The notes under the pieces: generated by a model
Told to the model about the DNA's origin: nothing
What the model saw: only the letters and a program-made list of their open reading frames with translations
Database searches by the model: none
Part shown: positions 16,109-24,165 of the stretch, in pieces
Numbering within the stretch: the first letter of the stretch is position 1
Layout of the letters: every line of letters starts with the position of its first letter
Position numbers and translations under genes: made by a program
Source of the DNA: Leptolyngbya iicbica LK
GTDB lineage: Bacteria; Cyanobacteriota; Cyanobacteriia; Phormidesmidales; Phormidesmidaceae
Direction of reading: 5' to 3'
NCBI RefSeq assembly: GCF_004212215.1
Contig: NZ_QVFV01000001.1
Coordinates: 1,533,532 to 1,567,805, forward strand
DNA: 34,274 bases

Positions 16109-16984
16109 CTAGGCGAGCACGGCAGACTCTGGAGCCGACATCAGATCAATGACCATTCCCTCTTTGGCCACAACGCTGTTGGGATACTGCTCTGCGGTGT
16201 CTTGAGCAATTTCATCCATAAACTCATCGTTGTGCAACGGATCGTGATGGAAAATCACGAGTTGCTTGACGTTGGCCGCCTTGGCAACTTTTACGGCTTC
16301 TTGCCAGGTGGAGTGCCCCCAACCCACTTTGCTGGATTTTTCGTTGTGGTACTCGCTGTCGGTATAAGTCGCGTCGTAAATCATGACATCAGCATCACGC
16401 GCGAGCCATAAAACATTTTCATCCAGCCGATCGGGAAAATGTTCAGTATCAGAAATGTAGGCAGCAGCTCGGCCATTCCAACTGACTCGATAGCCGACAG
16501 CTTCACCAGGATGATTGAGCAGCGTGTTCTCAACTTTGACGTCACCGAGCTGCACGGCTTCGCCAACATCAATATCGCAGAATTTCATATCCGCACCCAT
16601 AATCTGCAGCGGTACGGGGAAATTGGGATGCAGCATTTGGTCATTCAAACGCTGCTCGATTGTGCTGCCATTGGGCGCGATCGCGCCATAAATGTCAATT
16701 TTGTTGCCCGGTACAAAAGCCGGAACAAAAAAGGGAAAGCCTTGAATGTGATCCCAGTGTGAGTGGGTAAAAAACATCGTCACGTCCAGGGGCATTTCGG
16801 ATAAAAGTTTTAAGCCCAGTTCTCTTAAGCCAGTACCGCCGTCAAAAATGAGCAGCTGGCCACCCACCCGCATCTCAATACAGGAGGTGTTGCCGCCGTA
16901 GCGCACAGTGTGAGATCCAGGGCAAGCAATGCTGCCACGGACTCCCCAAAAACGGACCAAGAACTGGTTTTCTGTATCAGACAT
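16109..16984 (-). CDS. MBL-fold metallo-hydrolase
   Basis: A 291-residue metallo-beta-lactamase fold protein. The metal-binding motif is THSHWDHIQG (H74, H76, D78, H79); further ligands lie in LLNHPGEAVGY, YISDTEHF and the terminal IFHHDP. It belongs to the group with an FWGVRGSIACPG N-terminus and the YGGNTSC segment, related to phosphodiesterase/PhnP-like hydrolases. Substrate is unknown; a cyclic nucleotide or phosphodiester is plausible from the family. It is cytoplasmic, with no signal sequence. The ATG at 16984 is the natural start. It lies upstream of ribF on the same strand, but a 275-base gap argues against one operon. Confidence 0.9.
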   Translation of the reverse strand: MSDTENQFLVRFWGVRGSIACPGSHTVRYGGNTSCIEMRVGGQLLIFDGGTGLRELGLKLLSEMPLDVTMFFTHSHWDHIQGFPFFVPAFVPGNKIDIYGAIAPNGSTIEQRLNDQMLHPNFPVPLQIMGADMKFCDIDVGEAVQLGDVKVENTLLNHPGEAVGYRVSWNGRAAAYISDTEHFPDRLDENVLWLARDADVMIYDATYTDSEYHNEKSSKVGWGHSTWQEAVKVAKAANVKQLVIFHHDPLHNDEFMDEIAQDTAEQYPNSVVAKEGMVIDLMSAPESAVLA

Positions 16985-17172
16985 GAGTGTGTTGCTTCAA
17001 GAGTTGGCAAGTCGCTGCGAAAGCTGCTCCGACACTGACCATTAATATGCCCTAATGGTATTGAAAATCTCGAAAGTCTGCTTGATCAAAGTTTTGCCTA
17101 AGATAATTCTATCGAATCGGTTTGTGGCGAATCTTTACAAACCTCAAGAGCCATCTAGCCACCTGCACTAAT

Positions 17173-18057
17173 TTATGATTTCACCGCTCCGTCTGAAGCA
17201 TCAGGACGAAGTGACGAGCACTCGCACTGAGCCTGCCAAGCCTGTAGCTGCATCATGCCCGCATGGGAGGTGAGATTATATTGCAGTGGCGTCATCGTGA
17301 TCCAATTTTCTTGAATTGCCAAAACGTCTGTTGGCATCTGCGCTAAAGCTTGAAACTGCGGCAGTTGCTCTAATTGTTCAGCGAGTAGCTGATAGCTGTC
17401 TTCATCATGGGCCACGGGTTCCAGCACTTCGCCTGCTAACCAGTAATAGGTTTTACCGCGCGGATCAACCCGCTTTTCAAACATATCGATATACCGCCGC
17501 ACGCCCTGACGCGCAATCACACATCCGGGGATATCCGCCGCTGCGACGGGCGGGATGTTGACATTGAGCAGCATCGGTTCAGGCAGTGGCTGCGCTGCCA
17601 AGGTCTCGAGCAGTTGTCGCGCAAACTGAGCAGCAGGCTCAAAGTCACGGGACGTAAAACTGGTGAGGCTGAAAGCGATCGCGGGAATCCCTTCAATCAC
17701 GCCTTCCATCGCTGCCGAGACTGTGCCGGAATACAGCACATCCGTCCCCAAGTTGGCACCCTGATTAATTCCTGAGAGCACCATATCCGGCGGGCTGTCG
17801 AGAATTGCCCCCAGGGCGAGTTTCACGCAGTCAGAGGGGGTACCTGAGCAGGCCCACGCTTGAATCTCGGGATGAAACACGCCTTCCACCGACTCAGCCC
17901 GAATAGGGTCATGTAGGGTCAAACCATGCCCAGTGGCCGAGCGTTCGCGATCGGGACAAACCACCACTACCTGGTGTCCGGCAGTCGCGAGGGTGTCTGC
18001 CAGTGCCCGAATGCCCATGGCAAATACACCGTCGTCATTGCTAATGAGTAGTTTCAT
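17173..18057 (-). CDS. surE: 5'/3'-nucleotidase SurE
   Basis: A 294-residue SurE-family phosphatase that removes phosphate from nucleoside monophosphates and sometimes short polyphosphates. The motif ISNDDGVFA holds the metal-binding aspartates D8 and D9. [20 protein letters not shown] and [14 protein letters not shown] follow, then the [25 protein letters not shown] segment with the conserved asparagine. The C-terminal region, about 20 residues longer than in E. coli, ends in a weakly conserved tail. It is cytoplasmic and monocistronic, divergent from pheS across a 342-base spacer. Confidence 0.95.
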   Translation of the reverse strand: MKLLISNDDGVFAMGIRALADTLATAGHQVVVVCPDRERSATGHGLTLHDPIRAESVEGVFHPEIQAWACSGTPSDCVKLALGAILDSPPDMVLSGINQGANLGTDVLYSGTVSAAMEGVIEGIPAIAFSLTSFTSRDFEPAAQFARQLLETLAAQPLPEPMLLNVNIPPVAAADIPGCVIARQGVRRYIDMFEKRVDPRGKTYYWLAGEVLEPVAHDEDSYQLLAEQLEQLPQFQALAQMPTDVLAIQENWITMTPLQYNLTSHAGMMQLQAWQAQCECSSLRPDASDGAVKS

Positions 18058-18399
18058 ACCGTCTCAATCTGACCTTCTCACGTCAACCAGTTAGCTCGTG
18101 CCAAAGCCCTAATTGTAGAAGGAGCCGGGCGGACGTTGAGGATAACGGACCCACAAGGGCGAATGGGACAGACCGAACTGATTACCGTTGGGCTGACCCA
18201 GGCGATCGCGCCCTCAATACAATAGAGTGGTTAAAGTATTCCCGCTGAGGCGCGATGGCTCGTCAGCATAACCCATGGTTCATGGGGGTATCGCCGCTGG
18301 GGCAGAACGCTCTTAGCCGCGATCGCGCCCATTGTCACCAGCCACCGCGTTTTAGTGTGAGCTGCCTCTAGCTGTCGTCGATTCTGTTTAGTACCTGGC
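18058..18399. other. Divergent intergenic region between surE and pheS
   Basis: No gene or RNA seen. TACAAT at 18218-18223 is a possible -10 element for pheS, but its -35 is poor and it would leave a leader of about 170 bases. HIP1-type octamers occur at several places. Confidence 0.4.
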
Positions 18400-19401
18400 A
18401 TGACCCCACCTTCTGCAAGTTTAGAAGCCGATTTGCAAACCCTACAGACGGCTGGCGAGGCGGCGATCGCTGCTGCCGACAGCCTCGACGCATTGGAAAA
18501 GATTCGCTTAGATTATTTGGGCAAAAAGGGTAAAGTCTCCAAGGTCTTAGGGGGCATGGGCAAACTGCCACCAGAAGATCGCCCTCGCATTGGCTCCTTA
18601 GCTAACCAAGTCAAAACGGCCATTCAAACTCAGTTGGATGAGCAGAAAACCCAGCTGCAAGATGCCGCAATTCAAGCCCAGCTAGCGGCCGAAACGCTGG
18701 ATGTCACCATGCCCGGCGTGTATCAGCCTCAGGGGCGCGTGCATCCCATCAACAGCATTATTGACCAAATCACCGAAATCTTCGTCGGCTTAGGCTACAC
18801 CGTCGCTAGCGGCCCTGAAGTCGAGTCTGACTATTACAACTTCGAAGCGCTCAACTTTTTGCCTGATCACCCAGCGCGGGACATGCAAGATACGTTGTAT
18901 CTGCCCAATGGCGACCTCCTGCGCACCCATACGTCAAATGTGCAGATTCGCTATATGAAAGAGCATGAGCCGCCTTGCCGGGTCTTGGCGACCGGTCGCT
19001 GCTATCGTCGCGATACCGTCGATGCGACCCATGCCGCCGTTTTCCACCAAATCGAATTTTTTGCGATCGACAAAGGTATTACGTTTACTGACCTGCGGGG
19101 CACCATTCGCGCCTTTATCGATGCCCTATTTGGCGATATTCCCATTCGCTTTCGGCCCAGCTACTTTCCCTTTACCGAGCCCTCCGCTGAGGTGGATGTG
19201 GAATGGAATGGCCAATGGCTGGAAGTCTTAGGTTGCGGCATGATCGACCCCAACGTCTTAACAGCCGTGGGATACGATCCGGAAATCTACACTGGGTTTG
19301 CCGCTGGTCTCGGGGTTGAACGCTTGGCGATGGTGCAGCATGAAATCGACGATATTCGTCGCCTTTACGGGAGTGATCTCAGGTTCTTGCAGCAGTTTTA
19401 G
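18400..19401 (+). CDS. pheS: Phenylalanine--tRNA ligase alpha subunit
   Basis: A 333-residue class II synthetase subunit that charges tRNA-Phe as part of an alpha2-beta2 enzyme. The N-terminal coiled coil (about residues 1-90) includes [28 protein letters not shown]. Catalytic motif 1 lies near [19 protein letters not shown], motif 2 spans [24 protein letters not shown], and motif 3 is [20 protein letters not shown]. Length and motifs are normal for the family. pheT is not adjacent, as in many cyanobacteria where the two subunits are unlinked. No clear ribosome binding site is seen before the ATG at 18400. Confidence 0.98.
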   Translation: MTPPSASLEADLQTLQTAGEAAIAAADSLDALEKIRLDYLGKKGKVSKVLGGMGKLPPEDRPRIGSLANQVKTAIQTQLDEQKTQLQDAAIQAQLAAETLDVTMPGVYQPQGRVHPINSIIDQITEIFVGLGYTVASGPEVESDYYNFEALNFLPDHPARDMQDTLYLPNGDLLRTHTSNVQIRYMKEHEPPCRVLATGRCYRRDTVDATHAAVFHQIEFFAIDKGITFTDLRGTIRAFIDALFGDIPIRFRPSYFPFTEPSAEVDVEWNGQWLEVLGCGMIDPNVLTAVGYDPEIYTGFAAGLGVERLAMVQHEIDDIRRLYGSDLRFLQQF

Positions 19402-19889
19402 AGGCTTCAGCCGTAAATCAGGAAAAGCCCTGCACAGTTTTGCGGCTATGCAGCGTCTTGTGGTTGCTTCATAGCACCCGATTATCGCTCTGGATCTGTC
19501 GCCATGGGATGAATTTTAAGTGTTGAACTGCATTAAGTGCAGCACTATCGAAAGTGGCAAAATCACGAGGGCGTATAGAGTGCTCACTTTTGTATTGCTA
19601 ACCTTCCAGAGATCAGAGACACACTAAATCCCATCAGCTCTCAAGCCAAGGTACTCCGCCGGTTGGGGAGGCAAGGGGTGATCGCTCTGTACAGCAGTTT
19701 CTACTTCTGTGAGGTATGGCACAGGCCCTAAAGCCCTGGTTGAACCTTTTCAGATCTGGATTTGCACTTTACTCAGCTGGGAAACGCAGTAAATGATCCC
19801 CTGACCTTTGTAAAAGTTCGAGCAGCCAGATTTAGAGGGATCACGCTGGACAGTACACTGAAGAGTGGTGTCCCCAGGGAGAAATCATC
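19402..19889. other. Long intergenic region between pheS and plsY
   Basis: This 488-base spacer holds no gene I can support. It includes a short stem, CTGCA-N5-TGCAG, near 19530, and a separated repeat TGATCCC/GGGATCA shortly before plsY. A 26-codon frame begins at 19716 with GAGGT immediately adjacent to its ATG, which is too close for a normal ribosome binding site. Confidence 0.4.
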
Positions 19890-20534
19890 ATGGCTTGGCT
19901 AGTTGGAGTACTGACGCTGTTGGCAGCTTACTTGCTCGGCTCAATTCCCACGGGATATATCATCGCCAAAGCTGTGCAAGGAATCGATATCCGCGAACAC
20001 GGCTCAGGCAATACGGGCGCAACCAACGTCATGCGCGTTGTTGGCAAGAAAGCGGGGATCGCTGTATTGGTGGTGGATCTCTGTAAAGGGTTGTTGGCCG
20101 TGCTAATGGTGCAAGGACTATTGACGGCCAGCTATGCCAACTTGCCAGTTTGGCTGGAGACGCTGCCGTGGTGGATGACTGGAGCAGGCTTGCTGGCAAT
20201 TTTGGGCCACAGTCGGTCGGTTTGGCTGAACTGGACTGGGGGCAAATCGGCAGCAACGGGGCTTGGGGTGTTGTTGGCATTGTGCTGGCCCGCGGGACTC
20301 GGGGCGGCAGCAGTATTCGGAGTGACGCTCGGCCTCTCAAGAATTGTCTCTCTGGGATCGATTACTGCCGCTTTAGCATCCGTGGTGTTTATGGTGGTGT
20401 TTCAACAACCGTTGCCTTACATCTTGCTGGCGATCGCAGGCAGTCTCTACGTCATTCTGCGCCATCGCACCAATATCCAACGATTGCTAGAGGGAACAGA
20501 GCCACGCTTAGGCAGCCGAACGCCCACCAGCTAA
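19890..20534 (+). CDS. plsY: Glycerol-3-phosphate acyltransferase PlsY
   Basis: A 214-residue membrane enzyme that transfers the acyl group from acyl-phosphate to glycerol-3-phosphate, the first step of phospholipid synthesis. The three conserved cytoplasmic motifs are visible: GSIPTGYIIAK, with GSGNTGATNVMR (residues about 37-48), and GHSRSVWLNWTGGKSAATGLG. The first two match the family closely; the third has GGKSAAT in place of the usual GGKGVAT. Five to seven hydrophobic helices are present. GGGAG lies eight bases before the ATG at 19890. It is convergent with the small membrane-protein gene, 28 bases away. Confidence 0.95.
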   Translation: MAWLVGVLTLLAAYLLGSIPTGYIIAKAVQGIDIREHGSGNTGATNVMRVVGKKAGIAVLVVDLCKGLLAVLMVQGLLTASYANLPVWLETLPWWMTGAGLLAILGHSRSVWLNWTGGKSAATGLGVLLALCWPAGLGAAAVFGVTLGLSRIVSLGSITAALASVVFMVVFQQPLPYILLAIAGSLYVILRHRTNIQRLLEGTEPRLGSRTPTS

Positions 20535-20562
20535 TCTCCATCTAAGCAATCCTGCCTTTTCA

Positions 20563-20862
20563 TCAGCGCTGGTAGCGTCCCCAAGAGAGAAAAGCAGTCA
20601 CTACAAACAGAATGACGGCTGAACCCAGGACGGCAGGCAAGATCGGTACGCCTTGAATATCCCAAGTGACAAAATCGGGAATGGGTAGCGAATAAGTTGT
20701 CTCTAAATACTTGATAACCCATTCTCCCAACCAGACACCCGCAAAGCCAATCACAATCAGGCCAAAGATTTTGCCGGGTATGCGACGGGGAATTAAAACA
20801 GTCGCTAAACCGGCACAGCCCAGGGCAATTAAAATTTGAACGACTAAGCGAGTCCAATCCAT
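20563..20862 (-). CDS. GlsB/YeaQ/YmgE-like small membrane protein
   Basis: A 99-residue protein with three hydrophobic helices: QILIALGCAGLATVLIP, IFGLIVIGFAGVWLGEWV and LPAVLGSAVILFVVTAFLSW. The glycine-rich second helix and the overall topology resemble the transglycosylase-associated GlsB/YeaQ/YmgE stress proteins. The central loop (YLETTYSLPIPDFVTWDIQG) is longer than usual, so assignment is tentative. GGAG lies eight bases before the ATG at 20862. It starts 21 bases after the proC stop, so the two are probably co-transcribed. Confidence 0.65.
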   Translation of the reverse strand: MDWTRLVVQILIALGCAGLATVLIPRRIPGKIFGLIVIGFAGVWLGEWVIKYLETTYSLPIPDFVTWDIQGVPILPAVLGSAVILFVVTAFLSWGRYQR

Positions 20863-20883
20863 GGCTAGTCTCCAATCGGGGGG

Positions 20884-21690
20884 TTAAGTCCCGAGCTCAT
20901 CAGCGCGATCGCAGGCAGCCTTGACCGCACGAATCAACGCAGTGCGAATGCCACCCGCTTCTAGTGCGGCAATGCCAGCAATGGTGGTGCCCCCTGGACT
21001 TGTTACCCGATCTTTGAGAATTGCCGGGTGCAGGTCGGTATCTTGCACAAGGGTAGCGGTGCCCCGTACGGTTTGAATGGCAAGTTGTAGAGCGATCGCC
21101 CGCGGCAGACCAGCAGCAACGCCACCATCTGCCAGGGCTTCGATCATGATGGCCACGTAGCCAGGGCCAGAGCCAGACAAGCCTGTTACGGCGTTAATCA
21201 GATTTTCGGGTACTTCGACCACATCACCGACAGCGGCAAAAATTGTCCTGGCCTGGGCGAGATGGTCGGCGGTGGCGTGTTGACCGGGAGCGATCGCGGT
21301 CATCCCCGCGCCTACGGTAGCGGGAGTGTTCGGCATTGCCCGTACGACCGGCCAGCCAGGAACTGCCGCTTCGAGCGTCACGAGCGGCGTACCAGCCATG
21401 ATCGAGAGCAATAGCGAAGTCTGTTGACTGGCAGCAGCCTGCAAGTCTGGCACCAGCTTGCTAAAAATCTGCGGTTTGATCGCTGCCATTACCACTGCAG
21501 CATTGGCAATCACCGCACGATTATCACCCGTAGCTTGCACACCATAGGTGTCAACCAAAAACTGCCGACGCGATGCCGACGGATCCCCGACAGCGATCGC
21601 CTCAGCGGCAAAAATTTTCAGAGAAATAAGGCGAGAGATGAGTGCTTCACCCATCACCCCGCCTCCCAAAACGCCTAGCTGTGTTGGCAA
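20884..21690 (-). CDS. proC: Pyrroline-5-carboxylate reductase
   Basis: Catalyses the last step of proline synthesis, NAD(P)H-dependent reduction of pyrroline-5-carboxylate. The Rossmann motif is LGVLGGGVMGEAL; further landmarks are AIKPQ, VRAMPNTPATVGAGMTAI, the GLSGSGPGYVAIMIEALADGGVAAGLPR segment and VTSPGGTTIAGIAALE. All are standard. The frame opens with a TTG at 21711, which has no ribosome binding site. A second TTG at 21690 has AAGGA ten bases upstream and gives the usual family length (268 residues), so I prefer it. It follows sepF on the same strand, the normal cyanobacterial order pipX-pipY-sepF-proC. Confidence 0.95.
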   Translation of the reverse strand: MPTQLGVLGGGVMGEALISRLISLKIFAAEAIAVGDPSASRRQFLVDTYGVQATGDNRAVIANAAVVMAAIKPQIFSKLVPDLQAAASQQTSLLLSIMAGTPLVTLEAAVPGWPVVRAMPNTPATVGAGMTAIAPGQHATADHLAQARTIFAAVGDVVEVPENLINAVTGLSGSGPGYVAIMIEALADGGVAAGLPRAIALQLAIQTVRGTATLVQDTDLHPAILKDRVTSPGGTTIAGIAALEAGGIRTALIRAVKAACDRADELGT

Positions 21691-21785
21691 CGAGCTAACG
21701 TCCTTTTTCAACGAACAGTAGAGTTGACGATGTCGCCATCGTCGCTATCAATCACGCTCTCAGCAGTGCTGATGGAGTGAGGCAA

Positions 21786-22415
21786 CTACCCCATACCCAC
21801 AGCGCGGTCAGTTCCCCAAACGGGCGTAGGAGGAACGCTGCGAGGGTCAACCATCGGCGTTTGAGGCGCCATGGGCATGTCTTCCTCAACATCGGTCGGC
21901 GTGCTCACATGCACACAGTTGGGCGTAAACAGGAAGATGCTTTCACCAATGCGCTCTTGATGGCCATCGATGGCATAGGTGCCGCCCGCGACGAAGTCAA
22001 CTGCCCGCTGAGCCTGATCCGGATCCATCGTGGTCAAGTTCAGTACGACCGACTTGCGTTCCCGCAGGGCTTGAATCGCTTGTGGCATCTCCTCAAACGA
22101 GCGTGGCTCCATCACCACAACTTCGGAGGCACCATTAATTGCTCCAGGCATACCAATCACATTACTTCCCATGGTGTTCATTCCAGCTTCATTGGACAAC
22201 ATCCGCTCGCGGACTCGACGGCGCGCGCGCACGTCTTCTTGCACAGGTTGCGGCTGGGGCTGCGGAGCCGCCATTACCGGTTGTTGTGGTGAGTTTTCTT
22301 CTTGATAGAGGGTCTGGTAATCATCCCCAGCCTCGATCTCGTCATACTCATAGTCGTAGTCGGCAGGGTCGTTGAGGCCGACAAAGTCTCTTAGTTTATT
22401 GAACAAGTTGCTCAC
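21786..22415 (-). CDS. sepF: Cell division protein SepF
   Basis: A 209-residue FtsZ-associated division protein. The N-terminus [15 protein letters not shown] is the membrane-binding amphipathic helix. A low-complexity acidic and Gln/Pro-rich linker (about residues 20-100) is followed by the conserved SepF domain: [66 protein letters not shown]. The frame opens with a TTG at 22433, but the GTG at 22415 has GGAG seven bases upstream and matches the family N-terminus, so it is used. SepF anchors and bundles FtsZ filaments at the division plane. proC follows after about 75-95 bases. Confidence 0.95.
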   Translation of the reverse strand: MSNLFNKLRDFVGLNDPADYDYEYDEIEAGDDYQTLYQEENSPQQPVMAAPQPQPQPVQEDVRARRRVRERMLSNEAGMNTMGSNVIGMPGAINGASEVVVMEPRSFEEMPQAIQALRERKSVVLNLTTMDPDQAQRAVDFVAGGTYAIDGHQERIGESIFLFTPNCVHVSTPTDVEEDMPMAPQTPMVDPRSVPPTPVWGTDRAVGMG

Positions 22416-22832
22416 AGCTACACTCCATGACAATCAGCAGTTTGCAGGCCAAAGACCCGCTCAGCATGAGAGATGATGCCAACGACCTCGTTTAGCAGCT
22501 TCCTACTGCGTGAGTGAAGAAACAAACTAATTGAGGCAAGAGGCGTCGTTTTCTAGCCGAATCAAAGATTGAATCAGTCACAAAACGAGTCGTTCGTTGA
22601 ACCGCTTATACTCTAATCGAGTTTGCGGAATTTGAGTCCACAGTATACACGAAATCCCTAAATGGACACCCCAATTAATAATTAGTTAAAAACTTTAGGA
22701 TCTTTACCAGCGCTTGATTTCATCCTTTGGATTGAATTGATCCGATCGCACCGATCAAGTTTTTTGATCGTGGCCAGGGTTGCAGGATCAAACTAACTCG
22801 AAGCAAACTTGCAAATGACCGATCGCTGAAAC
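22416..22832. other. Intergenic region between pipY and sepF
   Basis: 417 bases, AT-rich around 22660-22700. A CGATCAA/TTGATCG stem (22752-22758 with 22764-22770) lies about 60 bases after the pipY stop and may help end the pipX-pipY transcript, but it is short and lacks a T-tract. TATACT on the minus strand near 22645 is a possible sepF -10 without a good -35. Confidence 0.4.
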
Positions 22833-23519
22833 CTAAGCAGGGCGATCGCCAAAGAGAGTTGTGCCTAGTCGAATCATCGTTGAACCAGCAGCGATCGCAA
22901 CTGGATAATCGCCCGACATCCCCATCGAAAGTTCTGATAAGTGCAGCTGATCAAACCCTTGCTGATTGATTTGATTGGCCAAAATTTTCGCCCGCTCAAA
23001 GATGGCTTCCACCTCGGCCATTGAGCTTTCTAAAGGGGGAATGGTCATTACCCCCACAATGTTTAAATGCCTCAGTTGGTTCAATTCCGGTAGAGCGGCC
23101 CACAGTTCTTCTAATGAAAAGCCGAACTTGGCCGGATCGGGCACCATTTTGACTTGCAGACAACAGTAAGGCGATCGCCCGATTTCGCCTGCAATCTTGT
23201 CCAGCCGCGTCGCAATTTTGAGACTATCGATGGAATGAATCCAGTCAAAGTGCTCTAATGCCTTGCGGGCCTTGTTGCTTTGCAGATGACCGATCAGATG
23301 CCAAGTAATGTCATCGAGGTCAGTCAGTTCAGCTTGTTTGGCGATCGCCTCTTGCACCATGCTTTCGCCAAAATCGCGGAGATTGGCCTGGTAGGCAGCT
23401 CGTACTGCACTCGCCGGTTGTCGCTTAGAAACACCAATCAACCTCACCTGGGGGGGGAGGTCGCGGGTAATTATCGTGATGCGATCAGCAATGGAATTGG
23501 TGGACGGAGACGCGGTCAT
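22833..23519 (-). CDS. pipY: YggS-family PLP-binding protein PipY
   Basis: A 228-residue homologue of YggS/PROSC, a PLP-binding protein that controls vitamin B6 and amino-acid/keto-acid homeostasis. The PLP lysine is K32 in LIGVSKRQP. Conserved segments are FGESMVQEAIAKQ, WHLIGHLQSNKARKAL, IHSIDSL, VKMVPDPAKFGF, VVGVMTIPP-type IVGVMTIPP, and LSMGMSGDYPVAIAAGSTMIRLGTTLFG. It is cytoplasmic. The start ATG overlaps the pipX stop (ATGA), and in cyanobacteria PipX and PipY are known to be functionally linked, so translational coupling is expected. Confidence 0.96.
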   Translation of the reverse strand: MTASPSTNSIADRITIITRDLPPQVRLIGVSKRQPASAVRAAYQANLRDFGESMVQEAIAKQAELTDLDDITWHLIGHLQSNKARKALEHFDWIHSIDSLKIATRLDKIAGEIGRSPYCCLQVKMVPDPAKFGFSLEELWAALPELNQLRHLNIVGVMTIPPLESSMAEVEAIFERAKILANQINQQGFDQLHLSELSMGMSGDYPVAIAAGSTMIRLGTTLFGDRPA

Positions 23520-23788
23520 TGAAAGGTTTGCTTGTAGATCTTCTGCAAGCGATCGTACTCCGAATAGTTGCCCTGTCGCCGCACAGCACGCATCCTTTCT
23601 TCAAACCGTTGTCGCGCATCGCTGCGACTGACCGAATCAAAGGTGAAGCCTCGAGGGATGGTTGCAGTCACCACAAAGAACAATCTCTGGGCATACAAGG
23701 TCGCGAATAACTCTTGCCCTTCGGCCACCATACACAGCCGGAAGAGTAGACCAAACGTTGGGTGATTAATGTAATTTTCTGTACTCAT
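23516..23788 (-). CDS. pipX: NtcA coactivator PipX
   Basis: A 90-residue protein with the PipX signature: MSTENYINHPTFGLLFRLC, a Tudor-like domain (about residues 4-55), then two C-terminal helices with SRSDARQRFEERMRAVRRQGNYSEYDRLQKIYKQTF. PipX shuttles between PII (GlnB) and NtcA: with high 2-oxoglutarate it binds NtcA and boosts nitrogen-assimilation genes, and otherwise it is held by PII. The ATG at 23788 begins the conserved N-terminus. A likely promoter (TTGTAA-N17-TATACA) lies about 80 bases upstream. Its stop overlaps the pipY start by 4 bp. Confidence 0.97.
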   Translation of the reverse strand: MSTENYINHPTFGLLFRLCMVAEGQELFATLYAQRLFFVVTATIPRGFTFDSVSRSDARQRFEERMRAVRRQGNYSEYDRLQKIYKQTFQ

Positions 23789-23855
23789 CCAGGTGGGAAA
23801 ACTTGAGTCATGGTACCGCTAGCCACCCAAACACTTTAGGTCATCACGGGATGTA

Positions 23856-23893
23856 ACACTAGAGTGTATATCAGGGTGGCACTTTGATTACAA
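23856..23893 (-). promoter_or_regulatory. Probable pipX promoter with overlapping palindrome
   Basis: On the minus strand TTGTAA (23888-23893) is followed after exactly 17 bases by TATACA (23865-23870). Each matches 4 of 6 consensus positions. ACACT-AG-AGTGT (23856-23867) overlaps the -10 and the expected start site, a suitable place for a repressor. Confidence 0.45.
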
Positions 23894-24015
23894 AAACCGT
23901 TGAATACGCCGCAATTTTCCGGCAGTGGATAGTAAAACGATCTCCACGACTCACCGACCATGACCTATCCCAGTGCGATCGCATCGGGCACCATAGCTTG
24001 GCAATTATCGTGTCA

Positions 24016-24077
24016 GGGGACGGGTCCCTTGGCCAATTCCTGCACATCTCGGCGGAGCCGACAAGGGACCCGTCCCC
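24016..24077. repeat. Nested inverted-repeat element, possible MITE or terminator
   Basis: GGGGACGGGTCCCTTG (24016-24031) and CAAGGGACCCGTCCCC (24062-24077) are perfect 16-bp inverted repeats. The 30-base interior holds a second hairpin, TCGGC-GGA-GCCGA (24049-24061). It lies 89 bases after the pabB stop. It may be a dispersed genomic repeat, or may end the der-ecfT-pabB transcript. Confidence 0.6.
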
Positions 24078-24165
24078 CTAAGACCGTCGCCGATCGCTCC
24101 CCTTTATGCTCAGGAGTATCGCGCGAGCGCCCCTGACCATGACTCGCTGCAAGTCCCGACAAGTT

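Larger units (their letters stand above)
23789..24165. other. Intergenic region between pabB and pipX
   Basis: Holds the pipX promoter with an overlapping palindrome (23856-23893) and the nested inverted-repeat element at 24016-24077. A plus-strand frame at 23884-24081 runs through the element and looks fortuitous. Confidence 0.5.

Noticed and set aside
21777-22292. 171-codon plus-strand frame opposite sepF
   Set aside because: Histidine/arginine-rich translation typical of antisense reading; sepF on the other strand is certain.
23813-23826. NtcA box candidate GTG-N8-TAC upstream of pipX (minus strand)
   Set aside because: It has one mismatch to GTA-N8-TAC and no -10 at the required distance.
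23884-24081. Possible 65-residue protein upstream of pipX
   Set aside because: Starts inside the pipX promoter and reads through the nested inverted repeat; most likely fortuitous.
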